From an uncultured Clostridia bacterium (lineage in GTDB: Bacteria > Bacillota > Clostridia > Christensenellales > CAG-314), in the NCBI GenBank assembly GCA_947630455.1, contig CANRHP010000008.1, forward strand, positions 1-45,679: 45,679 nucleotides of DNA, written 5' to 3'. Numbering within the stretch: the stretch's first letter is position 1; every line of letters begins with the position of its first letter. Made by a program: the position numbers and the translations under genes. The notes beneath the pieces were generated by a model. The model saw only the letters and a list, made by a program, of their open reading frames with translations. It was not told where the DNA came from and did no database searches. Positions 1 to 6,357 of this stretch are shown here, in pieces.

Positions 1-7
1 CATCATT

Positions 8-337
8 TCAAATTACCTCCAAATTGATAAAATCGGAATATTCCGTGTAGAAGTCGTTAAGTCCGCACAGCATTGTGTTGAGGATAACATCCGCATCGTG
101 CCGCTCAGCTGCCGTAAGCTTTTCCGGCAGGGTGAACTTCAAAGAGCCCTTGTCCTCATCAACCTTGTAATGGACGTTTATTTGCGCCACCTGCAACAAA
201 CCCAGCAGTGCCGATTGTATGAGGGTGGAAACGCCTGCGCACACGATATCTTCGCCGCTTACGCCATAGCCCGTATGCCCGCTCGCCGTCACTTCCACAA
301 TGGAATTGTTTTTACGTGTGATTGTGATATCTGTCAT
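8..337 (-). CDS. prp: Ribosomal-processing cysteine protease Prp
   Basis: This 109-aa protein matches the Prp (YsxB) family. In Bacillota, Prp removes an N-terminal extension from ribosomal protein L27 before the protein joins the 50S subunit. The family catalytic pair is visible: His21 in GHTGYG and Cys33 in DIVCAGVS, at the usual distance for this roughly 110-residue family. The start codon overlaps the rplU stop by one base (TAATG), which implies translational coupling. The expected next gene, rpmA (L27), would lie beyond the left edge of the window. The gene appears complete and ordinary. Confidence 0.95.
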   Translation of the reverse strand: MTDITITRKNNSIVEVTASGHTGYGVSGEDIVCAGVSTLIQSALLGLLQVAQINVHYKVDEDKGSLKFTLPEKLTAAERHDADVILNTMLCGLNDFYTEYSDFINLEVI

Positions 338-645
338 TAGCCGATGGTAATTTTGTCTACCTTGAGCTTGGTATAGGGCTGTCTGTGACCTTGGCGATGA
401 CGGATATTTTTCTTGGCTTTGTAGGTGAAGATATTGATCTTTTTGCCCTTGCCGTGCTCTACTACCGTTGCCGAGACCTTGCAGTTTGCCGCATCGGGAC
501 CCGTAACTACTCTGTCACCGTCCGTTGCAAGCACAACCTCAAGCTCTACCGCGGAATTTACCTCAGCATCCAAAAGCTCTGTTTCGAAAACAAGACCTTC
601 CGTTACCTTGTACTGCTTTCCGCCGGTTTTCACGATTGCGTACAT
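337..645 (-). CDS. rplU: 50S ribosomal protein L21
   Basis: This 102-aa protein is full-length bacterial L21, which binds 23S rRNA in the large subunit. It shows the family start MYAIVKTGGKQYKV, the basic central stretch KAKKNIRHRQGHRQPYT typical of the rRNA-binding C-terminal half, and the conserved ending KVDKITIG. An AGGAGG-type ribosome binding site precedes the ATG at position 645. It is the first gene of the rplU-prp-(rpmA) operon and has its own strong promoter at 770-798. The leader of roughly 115 bases carries a hairpin. Confidence 0.97.
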   Translation of the reverse strand: MYAIVKTGGKQYKVTEGLVFETELLDAEVNSAVELEVVLATDGDRVVTGPDAANCKVSATVVEHGKGKKINIFTYKAKKNIRHRQGHRQPYTKLKVDKITIG

Positions 646-763
646 ACACTTTTTACCTCCTGAACAAGACTCGCTAATAGGGTGACCTTTGATTCGGTGT
701 TCTTTTTAAACATGTCCGAAATCGGTTTCGGCGCTTAACAAAATAACCCTTTTTATGCGGCTG
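646..763 (-). promoter_or_regulatory. rplU 5' leader, candidate L21 leader RNA
   Basis: The predicted rplU transcript begins near 763 and has about 117 bases before the start codon. The leader contains a perfect hairpin, CCGAAA/TTTCGG with a 4-base loop, at 716-731. Structured L21 leaders that act in autogenous control are known in Bacillota. Assignment of this leader to that family is an inference from position and the hairpin only. Confidence 0.45.
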
Positions 764-769
764 AAATAT

Positions 770-798
770 ATATTACATTAAAAAAGTTAAAATGTCAA
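770..798 (-). promoter_or_regulatory. Promoter of rplU operon
   Basis: On the minus strand TTGACA (793-798) and TAATAT (770-775) are separated by 17 bases. This is a near-consensus housekeeping sigma promoter. It begins one base upstream of the 3' end of the tetR-type gene (799). Confidence 0.75.
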
Positions 799-1446
799 TC
801 AAAAGTCAGTGCTTTCGATATTATTTGTCTCAAAATATTTTTGATTGACAGTATCCTGACACCTGGGAACAAAATTGGCAAAGCATCTGTTGCAGTAGCT
901 TGCCATTTGCTCGGGAGTTTCCCGCATGCCGCTCATCAGCCAATGCACCACTGCGTTGACTATACCTCCTATCCACAAAAGAGAAATGTATTTCTCCTCA
1001 TCAGTAAGAGATGGCAGCCGCAACACCAGCGAATTGACAAGCTGCAAATACTTGTCATGGTAACCCGCCGAAAAAATAGGTCCCAAAACATCGGATTTTT
1101 CCGCCACAAATCGAAACATTTCCCCATACCACATCACGGAAAAAGGCTTCCGAAAAGGACTGCCCACTCTCGTGATCATCTCGGTATGCAAATCGGTGAC
1201 TATACGATTGAAAATGTCGTCCTTGCTCTGAAAGTTGCCGTAAAATGCCATACGAGAAACGCCTGCCTTGCGGCAAAGCTCGGTTATTGTGATATTGTCA
1301 TAAGGTTTCTTGCCGATGAGCAGCAGCAACGCGCCCTGAAGGCTCTCCACCACCAATTTATTGACTTCTTCACTGTGGCGGCGAAGCCCGACAATGCGAT
1401 CGTCATTATTGACAACTTTTTGTGATTTACATTGTTCGTTTGTCAT
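799..1446 (-). CDS. TetR/AcrR family transcriptional regulator
   Basis: This 215-aa protein has a TetR-type helix-turn-helix at about residues 48-80, including ITITELCRKAGVSRMAFYGNF and SKDDIF. An all-helical ligand-binding and dimerisation domain of about 130 residues follows. Proteins of this family usually repress their own gene and a divergent neighbour by binding operators in the shared promoter region. Here the divergent neighbour is a membrane-anchored alpha/beta hydrolase gene, and the 179-base gap holds promoters for both genes plus nested inverted repeats. The start is supported by an AAGGGA ribosome binding site. The ligand cannot be read from the sequence. Confidence 0.9.
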   Translation of the reverse strand: MTNEQCKSQKVVNNDDRIVGLRRHSEEVNKLVVESLQGALLLLIGKKPYDNITITELCRKAGVSRMAFYGNFQSKDDIFNRIVTDLHTEMITRVGSPFRKPFSVMWYGEMFRFVAEKSDVLGPIFSAGYHDKYLQLVNSLVLRLPSLTDEEKYISLLWIGGIVNAVVHWLMSGMRETPEQMASYCNRCFANFVPRCQDTVNQKYFETNNIESTDF

Positions 1447-1508
1447 TTATGTTCCCTTTGATAAAACTGTGATATTCTTTTACCAATATTACAAATGTCA
1501 TTATCGTA

Positions 1509-1537
1509 AGTATACCATTTTGCCGCACAGTTGTCAA
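1509..1537 (-). promoter_or_regulatory. Promoter of the tetR-type gene
   Basis: On the minus strand TTGACA (1532-1537) is followed after 17 bases by TATACT (1509-1514). It lies near the centre of three nested inverted repeats in the divergent region, which fits autorepression by the TetR-type protein. Confidence 0.75.
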
Positions 1538-1590
1538 ATATATTGCTCTATTCGACAAAAAGTCAAAAGGGAATGTGCGCGCAGTTCAAC

Positions 1591-1619
1591 TTGACAAACG
1601 AAAAGTTATACAGTAAATT
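1591..1619 (+). promoter_or_regulatory. Promoter of the alpha/beta hydrolase gene
   Basis: TTGACA (1591-1596) and TAAATT (1614-1619) are separated by 17 bases. The -10 box matches consensus at 4 of 6 positions. Transcription would start about 7 bases later, at the ATG (1626). No ribosome binding site precedes that ATG, so the mRNA may be leaderless. The -35 box is part of an 11-base inverted repeat with the beginning of the tetR coding region. Confidence 0.55.
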
Positions 1620-1625
1620 ATTTAT

Positions 1626-2570
1626 ATGGTTTGGCTATTTACTGTATTGGGAATTGTCGGGTTTTCACTGCTGCTTGTATTTACGGCGGCGCTTATGTGC
1701 TACTTCAAAGCATTTTATCAACGATCTCACAAGCTACAGGATCATTATCGTCTGCCTGTAGGCAAACACTTCGACACCAACAGAGAAAAAATGTTTGCAC
1801 TCATTGCGGAGATGGACTCTGTGCCATATGAGAAAGTCTTTACATATTCTTACGACGGCTTGAAGCTTGCGGCGCGTTACTATCACGTTGCGGACGGCGC
1901 GCCTTTGCAAATTCAGATGCATGGCTACCGCGGGACGGCGATACGTGATTTTTGCGGAGGCAACAAGTTGGCGCGTAAAAGCGGGTTCAATACTCTCTTG
2001 GTGGATATGCGAGCGCACGGTGAAAGCGACGGACATACGATAACATTCGGAATACGTGAACGCCGAGATGTATTATCCTGGATAAGCTACGCTATCAAAC
2101 GATTCGGACAAAGCACGCAAATTTGGCTGGCAGGCGTTTCGATGGGCGCTGCAACGGTGCTTATGGCAAGCGAGCTTGACTTGCCTGTAAATGTTAAGGG
2201 TATTATTGCCGACAGCCCTTATGCCGCGCCTTCAGACATCATTGCAGACACCTGTAGCAAAATGAAGCTGAAGCCTCAACTCGCAATGCCGTTTGTACGT
2301 TTGGGCGCAAGAATATTCGGAGGCTTCGGATTGGACACGGCCAATGCGCTGCATGCCGTTGAAAATACGAAAATCCCTATACTTATCATTCACGGTGAGG
2401 ACGATGATATTGTGCCTTGCGAAATGAGCAGAAAAATTTATCAAAGCTGCAAATGCTATGCCGAGCTTGAAACCTTCCCCGGTGCAGGACACGGACTAAG
2501 CTACATGCAGGATTTTGAACGTTATGAACGTGTGATACGAGATTTCATTTCAAAGACAAAGAGTAAATAA
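1626..2570 (+). CDS. Membrane-anchored alpha/beta hydrolase
   Basis: This 314-aa protein begins with one hydrophobic segment (about residues 3-28), so the catalytic domain is probably anchored on the outer face of the membrane. The alpha/beta hydrolase fold is indicated by an HGYRGT oxyanion strand, the nucleophile elbow GVSMGA at about residue 172, an acid candidate in HGEDDDIVP, and the catalytic His in GAGHGLSY near the C-terminus. The family includes BAAT/YqkD-like serine hydrolases, and the substrate cannot be inferred. The gene is divergent from a TetR-type regulator that probably controls it. No Shine-Dalgarno sequence precedes the ATG. A later in-frame Met at residue 24 would remove most of the anchor and is less likely. 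Confidence 0.88.
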   Translation: MVWLFTVLGIVGFSLLLVFTAALMCYFKAFYQRSHKLQDHYRLPVGKHFDTNREKMFALIAEMDSVPYEKVFTYSYDGLKLAARYYHVADGAPLQIQMHGYRGTAIRDFCGGNKLARKSGFNTLLVDMRAHGESDGHTITFGIRERRDVLSWISYAIKRFGQSTQIWLAGVSMGAATVLMASELDLPVNVKGIIADSPYAAPSDIIADTCSKMKLKPQLAMPFVRLGARIFGGFGLDTANALHAVENTKIPILIIHGEDDDIVPCEMSRKIYQSCKCYAELETFPGAGHGLSYMQDFERYERVIRDFISKTKSK

Positions 2571-2622
2571 AGCTTGCAGTTTGGACACATAGAAGCTTTA
2601 CGTAAAGCAAAATTCTATCTGA

Positions 2623-2649
2623 TTGTGCGGAAAACGAAACTTATATAAT
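2623..2649 (+). promoter_or_regulatory. Possible promoter of the 48-codon gene unit
   Basis: A perfect TATAAT lies at 2644-2649, but the best -35 candidate is TTGTGC (2623-2628) with a short 15-base spacer. Only the -10 box is convincing. A transcript from here would have a leader of about 50 bases with an AGGAGG site. Confidence 0.4.
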
Positions 2650-2704
2650 TCAGGCATATTTCCCGAAGCACTGCTCATACTACTTCCAGATACAGGAGGT
2701 AACT

Positions 2705-2851
2705 ATGGCAAAAAGCAGACAGAATAACCACGAATATTACGCCAACTTCGAGACCTGCCGCAACCGTTTGTTCGACACATTTGACCCCGATTGGCTGCAA
2801 ATCGAGGACGCGCACCTAAGTTGGGAGGAGGCTTTCGAAGATGACGACTGA
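2705..2851 (+). CDS. Small acidic protein, 48 aa, unknown function
   Basis: This short gene starts with ATG at 2705, preceded by a textbook AGGAGG site six bases upstream, and encodes 48 residues. The product begins with a short basic stretch (MAKSRQNNHEYYANF) and ends very acidic (WEEAFEDDD). It has no membrane segment or signal peptide. Its last 11 bases overlap the start of the next gene in another frame, so the two are probably translationally coupled. I do not recognise the family. The strong ribosome binding site and the overlap are the evidence that it is real. Confidence 0.7.
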   Translation: MAKSRQNNHEYYANFETCRNRLFDTFDPDWLQIEDAHLSWEEAFEDDD

Positions 2852-3338
2852 AAACAAAACAAAAAAGCCGCAGACGGAAGATCCTACCGTGACGGAAAAC
2901 AATTGCGACGTGGAAAAAACACGTCAAGCGATGAGTGATTTGTACAAAAATGTTACCATGGCGCAAAGCTGCATCAAAACTTTGCTGCCATACGTGGAAA
3001 AGCAGGAAGTGACAAAGGCACTGCACAAGCAGGTGGAACAGTATGACCACTATGTTGAACAGTTGGACGAAATGTGTGAAAATCTCAATTTCGATCCGAC
3101 GCCGGCACCGAAGTTTGCAATTACCATGGCCAACATGGGGATAAAGGCAAAAATGATGACGGACAAAAGCATAACGCACGTGGCGAAAATAATGATGCAG
3201 GGTACACTGAACGGGATAATCGACCTCTACCGTATGATTCGCGAAAACAACGATATTCACCCGGATGTGATGCTGCTGCAAAAGCAGATTTTGCGTTACG
3301 AGGAAAGCAAGCTGGAAAGCCTCAAGGCCTATCTGTAA
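2841..3338 (+). CDS. Helical conserved protein of unknown function, 165 aa
   Basis: This 165-aa protein has an unstructured charged N-terminus (about residues 1-25) followed by a mostly alpha-helical body. The body has alternating heptads such as MSDLYKNVTMAQSCIKTLLPYV and a central KMMTDKSITHVAKIMMQGT segment. The pattern resembles ferritin-like four-helix-bundle proteins that are common but uncharacterised in Clostridia; this is from memory and was not tested. There are no membrane segments. It is the second gene of a two-gene unit, overlaps the 48-aa gene, and is followed by a terminator hairpin at 3364-3390. Confidence 0.8.
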   Translation: MTTENKTKKPQTEDPTVTENNCDVEKTRQAMSDLYKNVTMAQSCIKTLLPYVEKQEVTKALHKQVEQYDHYVEQLDEMCENLNFDPTPAPKFAITMANMGIKAKMMTDKSITHVAKIMMQGTLNGIIDLYRMIRENNDIHPDVMLLQKQILRYEESKLESLKAYL

Positions 3339-3363
3339 CAAAATATCTTATGAGATCAAAAAG

Positions 3364-3390
3364 CGCGCCGAGACCAAATCGGCGTGTTTT
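3364..3390 (+). terminator. Rho-independent terminator of the helical-protein gene
   Basis: An 8-bp stem (CGCGCCGA with TCGGCGTG, one G-U pair) with a 7-base loop is followed by TTTT. It lies 25 bases after the stop codon of the plus-strand unit. Confidence 0.7.
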
Positions 3391-3399
3391 GCTGTAATG

Positions 3400-3426
3400 A
3401 AAAAAGCTATCTCTTGAGAGATAGCT
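3400..3426 (-). terminator. Rho-independent terminator of the membrane-protein gene
   Basis: A 10-bp stem (AGCTATCTCT with AGAGATAGCT, 2-base loop) lies just downstream of the minus-strand stop at 3434. It runs into a T tract when read on the minus strand. Confidence 0.8.
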
Positions 3427-3433
3427 CATTTCG

Positions 3434-4051
3434 TCAGTTGCTTGCAAACATCCGCACCAATGCTTCGTTAATGGCATTTACGCAGGTTTCGATACTGCCC
3501 TCGTCGATTATGCCGCTGAGCAATTTGGCAAGAGCGCAGCGCTTTGCATCTACACTGCCCTCCTGCTTGTAAATTGCTTCGGCGTCGGAGGCTAGCAGCT
3601 TGACCTTGCCGATAAAGTCATCGAGAGTAAGCTCTTTTTCCACGATTTGCTTACGCACATTGCCGAAATACAACAGCTGTGTGTAAAATACGCCGAACAA
3701 ATCGTTTTTCATCAAAGCGGATAGACTTTGACCGGAAAGACGCTTGACAAATTGGAAGCCGGTCGAAGCCAGTGCGCCTATAGCCAAGGTGGAAAACAAC
3801 GTCTGTACAACCGTGGAAAAGGCAAATGCTTTTCTTTGAACTGCATAAACATCCAATACCGCGAACACCAATCCGAAAATAAAGGGTAAAATCGGCGACC
3901 AATCGAATTTGTGCAGCACATCTACCTTTGCTTTGCTTAGAAAAAGCCTCTTTACCAGCTGAGTCAGCAAGCATACTGCAATTGCGTACACAAGAAGGTA
4001 CGCACTGTTGCTGTCGGCGAGAACGCTCGACATAAAAGTTACAAAATCCAT
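3434..4051 (-). CDS. Integral membrane protein of unknown function, 205 aa
   Basis: This 205-aa protein has three likely membrane segments in its first half, at about residues 16-36, 52-70 and 78-98. The C-terminal half is soluble, helical and charged (about 110-205). The N-terminal layout is holin-like, but the protein is longer than a holin and no lysis gene is near, so I do not assign that role. An AAAGGAG site supports the start. The gene stands alone with its own candidate promoter (4143-4172), a leader hairpin and a terminator. Confidence 0.75.
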   Translation of the reverse strand: MDFVTFMSSVLADSNSAYLLVYAIAVCLLTQLVKRLFLSKAKVDVLHKFDWSPILPFIFGLVFAVLDVYAVQRKAFAFSTVVQTLFSTLAIGALASTGFQFVKRLSGQSLSALMKNDLFGVFYTQLLYFGNVRKQIVEKELTLDDFIGKVKLLASDAEAIYKQEGSVDAKRCALAKLLSGIIDEGSIETCVNAINEALVRMFASN

Positions 4052-4110
4052 AAAACGTATTTCTCCTTTTTAATATTGGAAAAACACAGTCCCCCAAGGA
4101 TTTTCCCGTT

Positions 4111-4135
4111 CAGTGTGCGTCCCCACGCCACACTG
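4111..4135 (-). other. Stable hairpin in the leader of the membrane-protein gene
   Basis: CAGTGT pairs with ACACTG and GCGT pairs with ACGC around a four-base GGGG loop (minus strand), with one bulged base. The hairpin sits about 60 bases upstream of the start codon and has no T tract, so it is not a terminator. Its role is unknown. Confidence 0.5.
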
Positions 4136-4142
4136 TAGCACC

Positions 4143-4172
4143 ATCGTATCACATATAAAAAGCAAAAATCAA
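4143..4172 (-). promoter_or_regulatory. Candidate promoter of the membrane-protein gene
   Basis: On the minus strand TTGATT (4167-4172) and TACGAT (4143-4148) are separated by 18 bases. A TGA immediately before the -10 box gives an extended -10 element. The match is moderate. Confidence 0.4.
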
Positions 4173-4190
4173 GTTTGCCTATCACCTTTT

Positions 4191-4220
4191 CATAAAAAAA
4201 CGAGGCTCTTTGCCTCGTTT
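4191..4220 (-). terminator. Terminator of the sigma/RsgI-like operon
   Basis: The 9-bp perfect stem AAACGAGGC/GCCTCGTTT is followed on the minus strand by a run of T residues. It lies 17 bases after the stop codon of the RsgI-like gene. Confidence 0.85.
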
Positions 4221-4236
4221 CTTTCTTTGAAATATA

Positions 4237-5700
4237 TCAATCGTCAAGCTCAGCCTTGAAGGTTACGTTGCCCGTGGCTACGTCCAACACACAGTCGAAT
4301 TCGTAACGACCCCACTTAAATTCCACTTCATACACCTGTCTGCCGTGCTCAACGTCCATTTCTATTTCCCATTCGCGGGTGGATTGCAGCGTTAGTGACG
4401 CAAATCTCGAATCCTTTGTTACTGCTTCCAAAATTTTCTGCCGTATCTTTTCCCGCGTCAGATCCGATTCGGAGCTGCCGCTGCTAATCTCTTTTTGCGA
4501 AGCCGACAGAATATTGCCATAACCGTCGATATCGAATTCGTAGTACTTGCCGTTGTAGGAAAATTTTACATCATATTCCATCACGCCGTCGTCAAGATCG
4601 CGTTCCACCATTACATTGACGCTGTCGCGTTCCGCCTGAGGAACCTCCGCAAGCTCCAACGCCTTTTGCTTGATTTGTTCCTCGGTAAGCTCGGATTGAT
4701 TGGGGCGGGTGTTTTGCGCCTCGCTCTCCACTCCTATGATCTTGCCGTCCAAGGCGTTGATCTCCACATCGTATTCGAAGTTTTTGTACACAAATTCCAC
4801 TTCGTACACCATCACGCCGTCATCGAAATCCATTTTGCACACAAGACGTTGAACATCGTTTTGAGTGAGACCGGCAGCTATACTGTTGAGCGCTGCCGCT
4901 ATGGCAGCATCGCGCCCGATGTACTTGCCTTCACTTGCCGCACCGTTTTGCGAAATCTCGTCCTGCGGCAGGCTCAATCCGTTTAGAATAAGATTGAGCT
5001 CGTTAATTTTGAGCTGTACAAGCTGCTCCACCGTATATTTGCCTTCGGGAGCATTTTGCATAATTTTGATTATCAACTGAGCCTTGCCGACGGATATGCC
5101 GTATTCGGCAGCCAATTCATCTGCATTGTCGGTATTGTCAAGCCGCTGCGAAACTACGCTTGACTCTATTTGACTTTCCTGCAAAATAACGGTGATTTCT
5201 CGTGATACTATATCCGCAAGCGCACCGTATTCGCTATTTTTGGCGTCTACCGACACAAGCACCGAGTTGGAGTCCGCGCTCAATTTGCCGCTACGAATCA
5301 TACTTCCTATCAAAGCGTTGACGGTAACCTCAAGCTGCGCGCCGCTGAAATCCATACTGCCAATGATTTTTTCACCGTCGAGATTCAACGCGTCTACGCT
5401 TATCACACGGCGATTGCCGTTTAGTCGTATCGCAACGCTGGGATTGACATCCAATGTGACGCTTGCTACTACAGAGTTTTGCTGACCGTACTGTCCCAAT
5501 GTTACTCCGCCGAACACAACTGCCACTACCATTATCAACGCAAGGGCACATGTGGCAATTTTCCAACCTAAAGCATTGTTTTTGCGAGCTTTTGAGGGTG
5601 ACCTGGTTGGGCACTGCGCGGCAACGTCGTCGTATATATTCGGCTTTGCAGAGGCAAAGCTTTCCGCTATTTTCTTTTCCGTTTGTTTGTTATTCATCAT
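4237..5700 (-). CDS. RsgI-like transmembrane anti-sigma factor with three PepSY-like domains
   Basis: This 487-aa protein has a cytoplasmic N-terminus of about 45 residues, one membrane segment (about 46-66) and a large extracytoplasmic part. Just outside the membrane, SVVASVTLDVNPSVAIRLNG and SVDALNLDGEK match the conserved periplasmic domain of RsgI anti-sigma factors. In that family the DVNPS motif (here Asn86-Pro87) is an autoproteolysis site. Three repeats of about 65 residues follow, at about 258-325, 335-405 and 412-487. They share the pattern DGVMVYEVEF / DGVMEYDVKF / HGRQVYEVEF and resemble PepSY domains. The gene overlaps the upstream sigma-factor gene by ATGA, as expected for a sigma/anti-sigma pair. 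The N-terminal 45 residues would bind the sigma factor; the signal sensed is unknown. Confidence 0.82.
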   Translation of the reverse strand: MMNNKQTEKKIAESFASAKPNIYDDVAAQCPTRSPSKARKNNALGWKIATCALALIMVVAVVFGGVTLGQYGQQNSVVASVTLDVNPSVAIRLNGNRRVISVDALNLDGEKIIGSMDFSGAQLEVTVNALIGSMIRSGKLSADSNSVLVSVDAKNSEYGALADIVSREITVILQESQIESSVVSQRLDNTDNADELAAEYGISVGKAQLIIKIMQNAPEGKYTVEQLVQLKINELNLILNGLSLPQDEISQNGAASEGKYIGRDAAIAAALNSIAAGLTQNDVQRLVCKMDFDDGVMVYEVEFVYKNFEYDVEINALDGKIIGVESEAQNTRPNQSELTEEQIKQKALELAEVPQAERDSVNVMVERDLDDGVMEYDVKFSYNGKYYEFDIDGYGNILSASQKEISSGSSESDLTREKIRQKILEAVTKDSRFASLTLQSTREWEIEMDVEHGRQVYEVEFKWGRYEFDCVLDVATGNVTFKAELDD

Positions 5701-6242
5701 TGTTCTCCTTTCAAAATACTTTGAAGCTTAGCAAGCGCCCGCTTGTACTTTGACAGCACCGTGTTGATAGATAAGCCCAGCTCGGAGGCGATTTCTCTGT
5801 GTTTGACACCGCCAACCGCATGCATCACAACTATCATGCGTTCATCTTCGTCGAGCTCGGTAAGACAGCTTGTTATCACAAGTCTGTCCGTAGCGTCGGC
5901 AACGGTGACAAGCTGTTGAGTAAGATGTTCCTCGTTGAAAGCGATTTGGCGAGACTGCTGTCTGAACCTGTCATAGCAAAGATTTTTGGCTATTCGCAGT
6001 ATCCAGCTCATTGGCTTACCGTTGGAAATGTAATTCGGCGCGGCATAGTAGACCTTCAAATAAGTTTCCTGCATAACATCCTGTGCGTCATATACATTTC
6101 CGGTGATTGTCAGCGCATACGCATAAACAGCGCTGCTGCTAAGTTCATAGAGAGCTTTCAAAGCTTCTTCCTCGCCGTTGGCAATGCCGTATATAGCGTT
6201 GTCAAGCTCTCTACGACGGGGTTGAGTGTAATCCGAAGACAT
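5697..6242 (-). CDS. ECF-type sigma-70 family RNA polymerase sigma factor
   Basis: This 181-aa protein has the two-domain layout of extracytoplasmic-function sigma factors. Region 2 lies at about residues 25-95 and includes DAQDVMQETYLKVY and SWILRIAKNLCYDRFR. Region 4 lies at about 120-178 and includes DEDERMIVVMHAVGGVKHREIA and the helix-turn-helix LGLSINTVLSKYKRALAKLQ. It would direct RNA polymerase to a small regulon when released by the membrane protein encoded next, with which it overlaps by 4 bases. A ribosome binding site (AAAAAAGG) precedes the ATG. No clear promoter or autoregulatory site is visible in the short upstream gap. Confidence 0.93.
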   Translation of the reverse strand: MSSDYTQPRRRELDNAIYGIANGEEEALKALYELSSSAVYAYALTITGNVYDAQDVMQETYLKVYYAAPNYISNGKPMSWILRIAKNLCYDRFRQQSRQIAFNEEHLTQQLVTVADATDRLVITSCLTELDEDERMIVVMHAVGGVKHREIASELGLSINTVLSKYKRALAKLQSILKGEQ

Positions 6243-6263
6243 CTTCTGTTTTTCCTTTTTTCA

Positions 6264-6295
6264 CAAAATAAACGCGGAGAACGAGCGTTTTATTG
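6264..6295 (-). terminator. Possible terminator downstream of rsmI
   Basis: AATAAACGC pairs with GCGTTTTATT (one bulged base) around a 9-base loop. On the minus strand the stem runs into TTTTGTG. It lies 63 bases after the rsmI stop and 22 bases before the sigma-factor start. The T tract is short, so the call is tentative. Confidence 0.45.
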
Positions 6296-6357
6296 CACAA
6301 ACTTTAAATTTTTATTGAAAATATTCGCACCGTCTTTGCGGCAATACGATCGACTGA

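Noticed and set aside
2703-3341. Minus-strand open frame opposite the 48-aa and 165-aa genes
   Set aside because: The plus strand has a perfect ribosome site, overlap coupling and a terminator; the minus frame has none and encodes a His/Phe-rich nonsense-like sequence.
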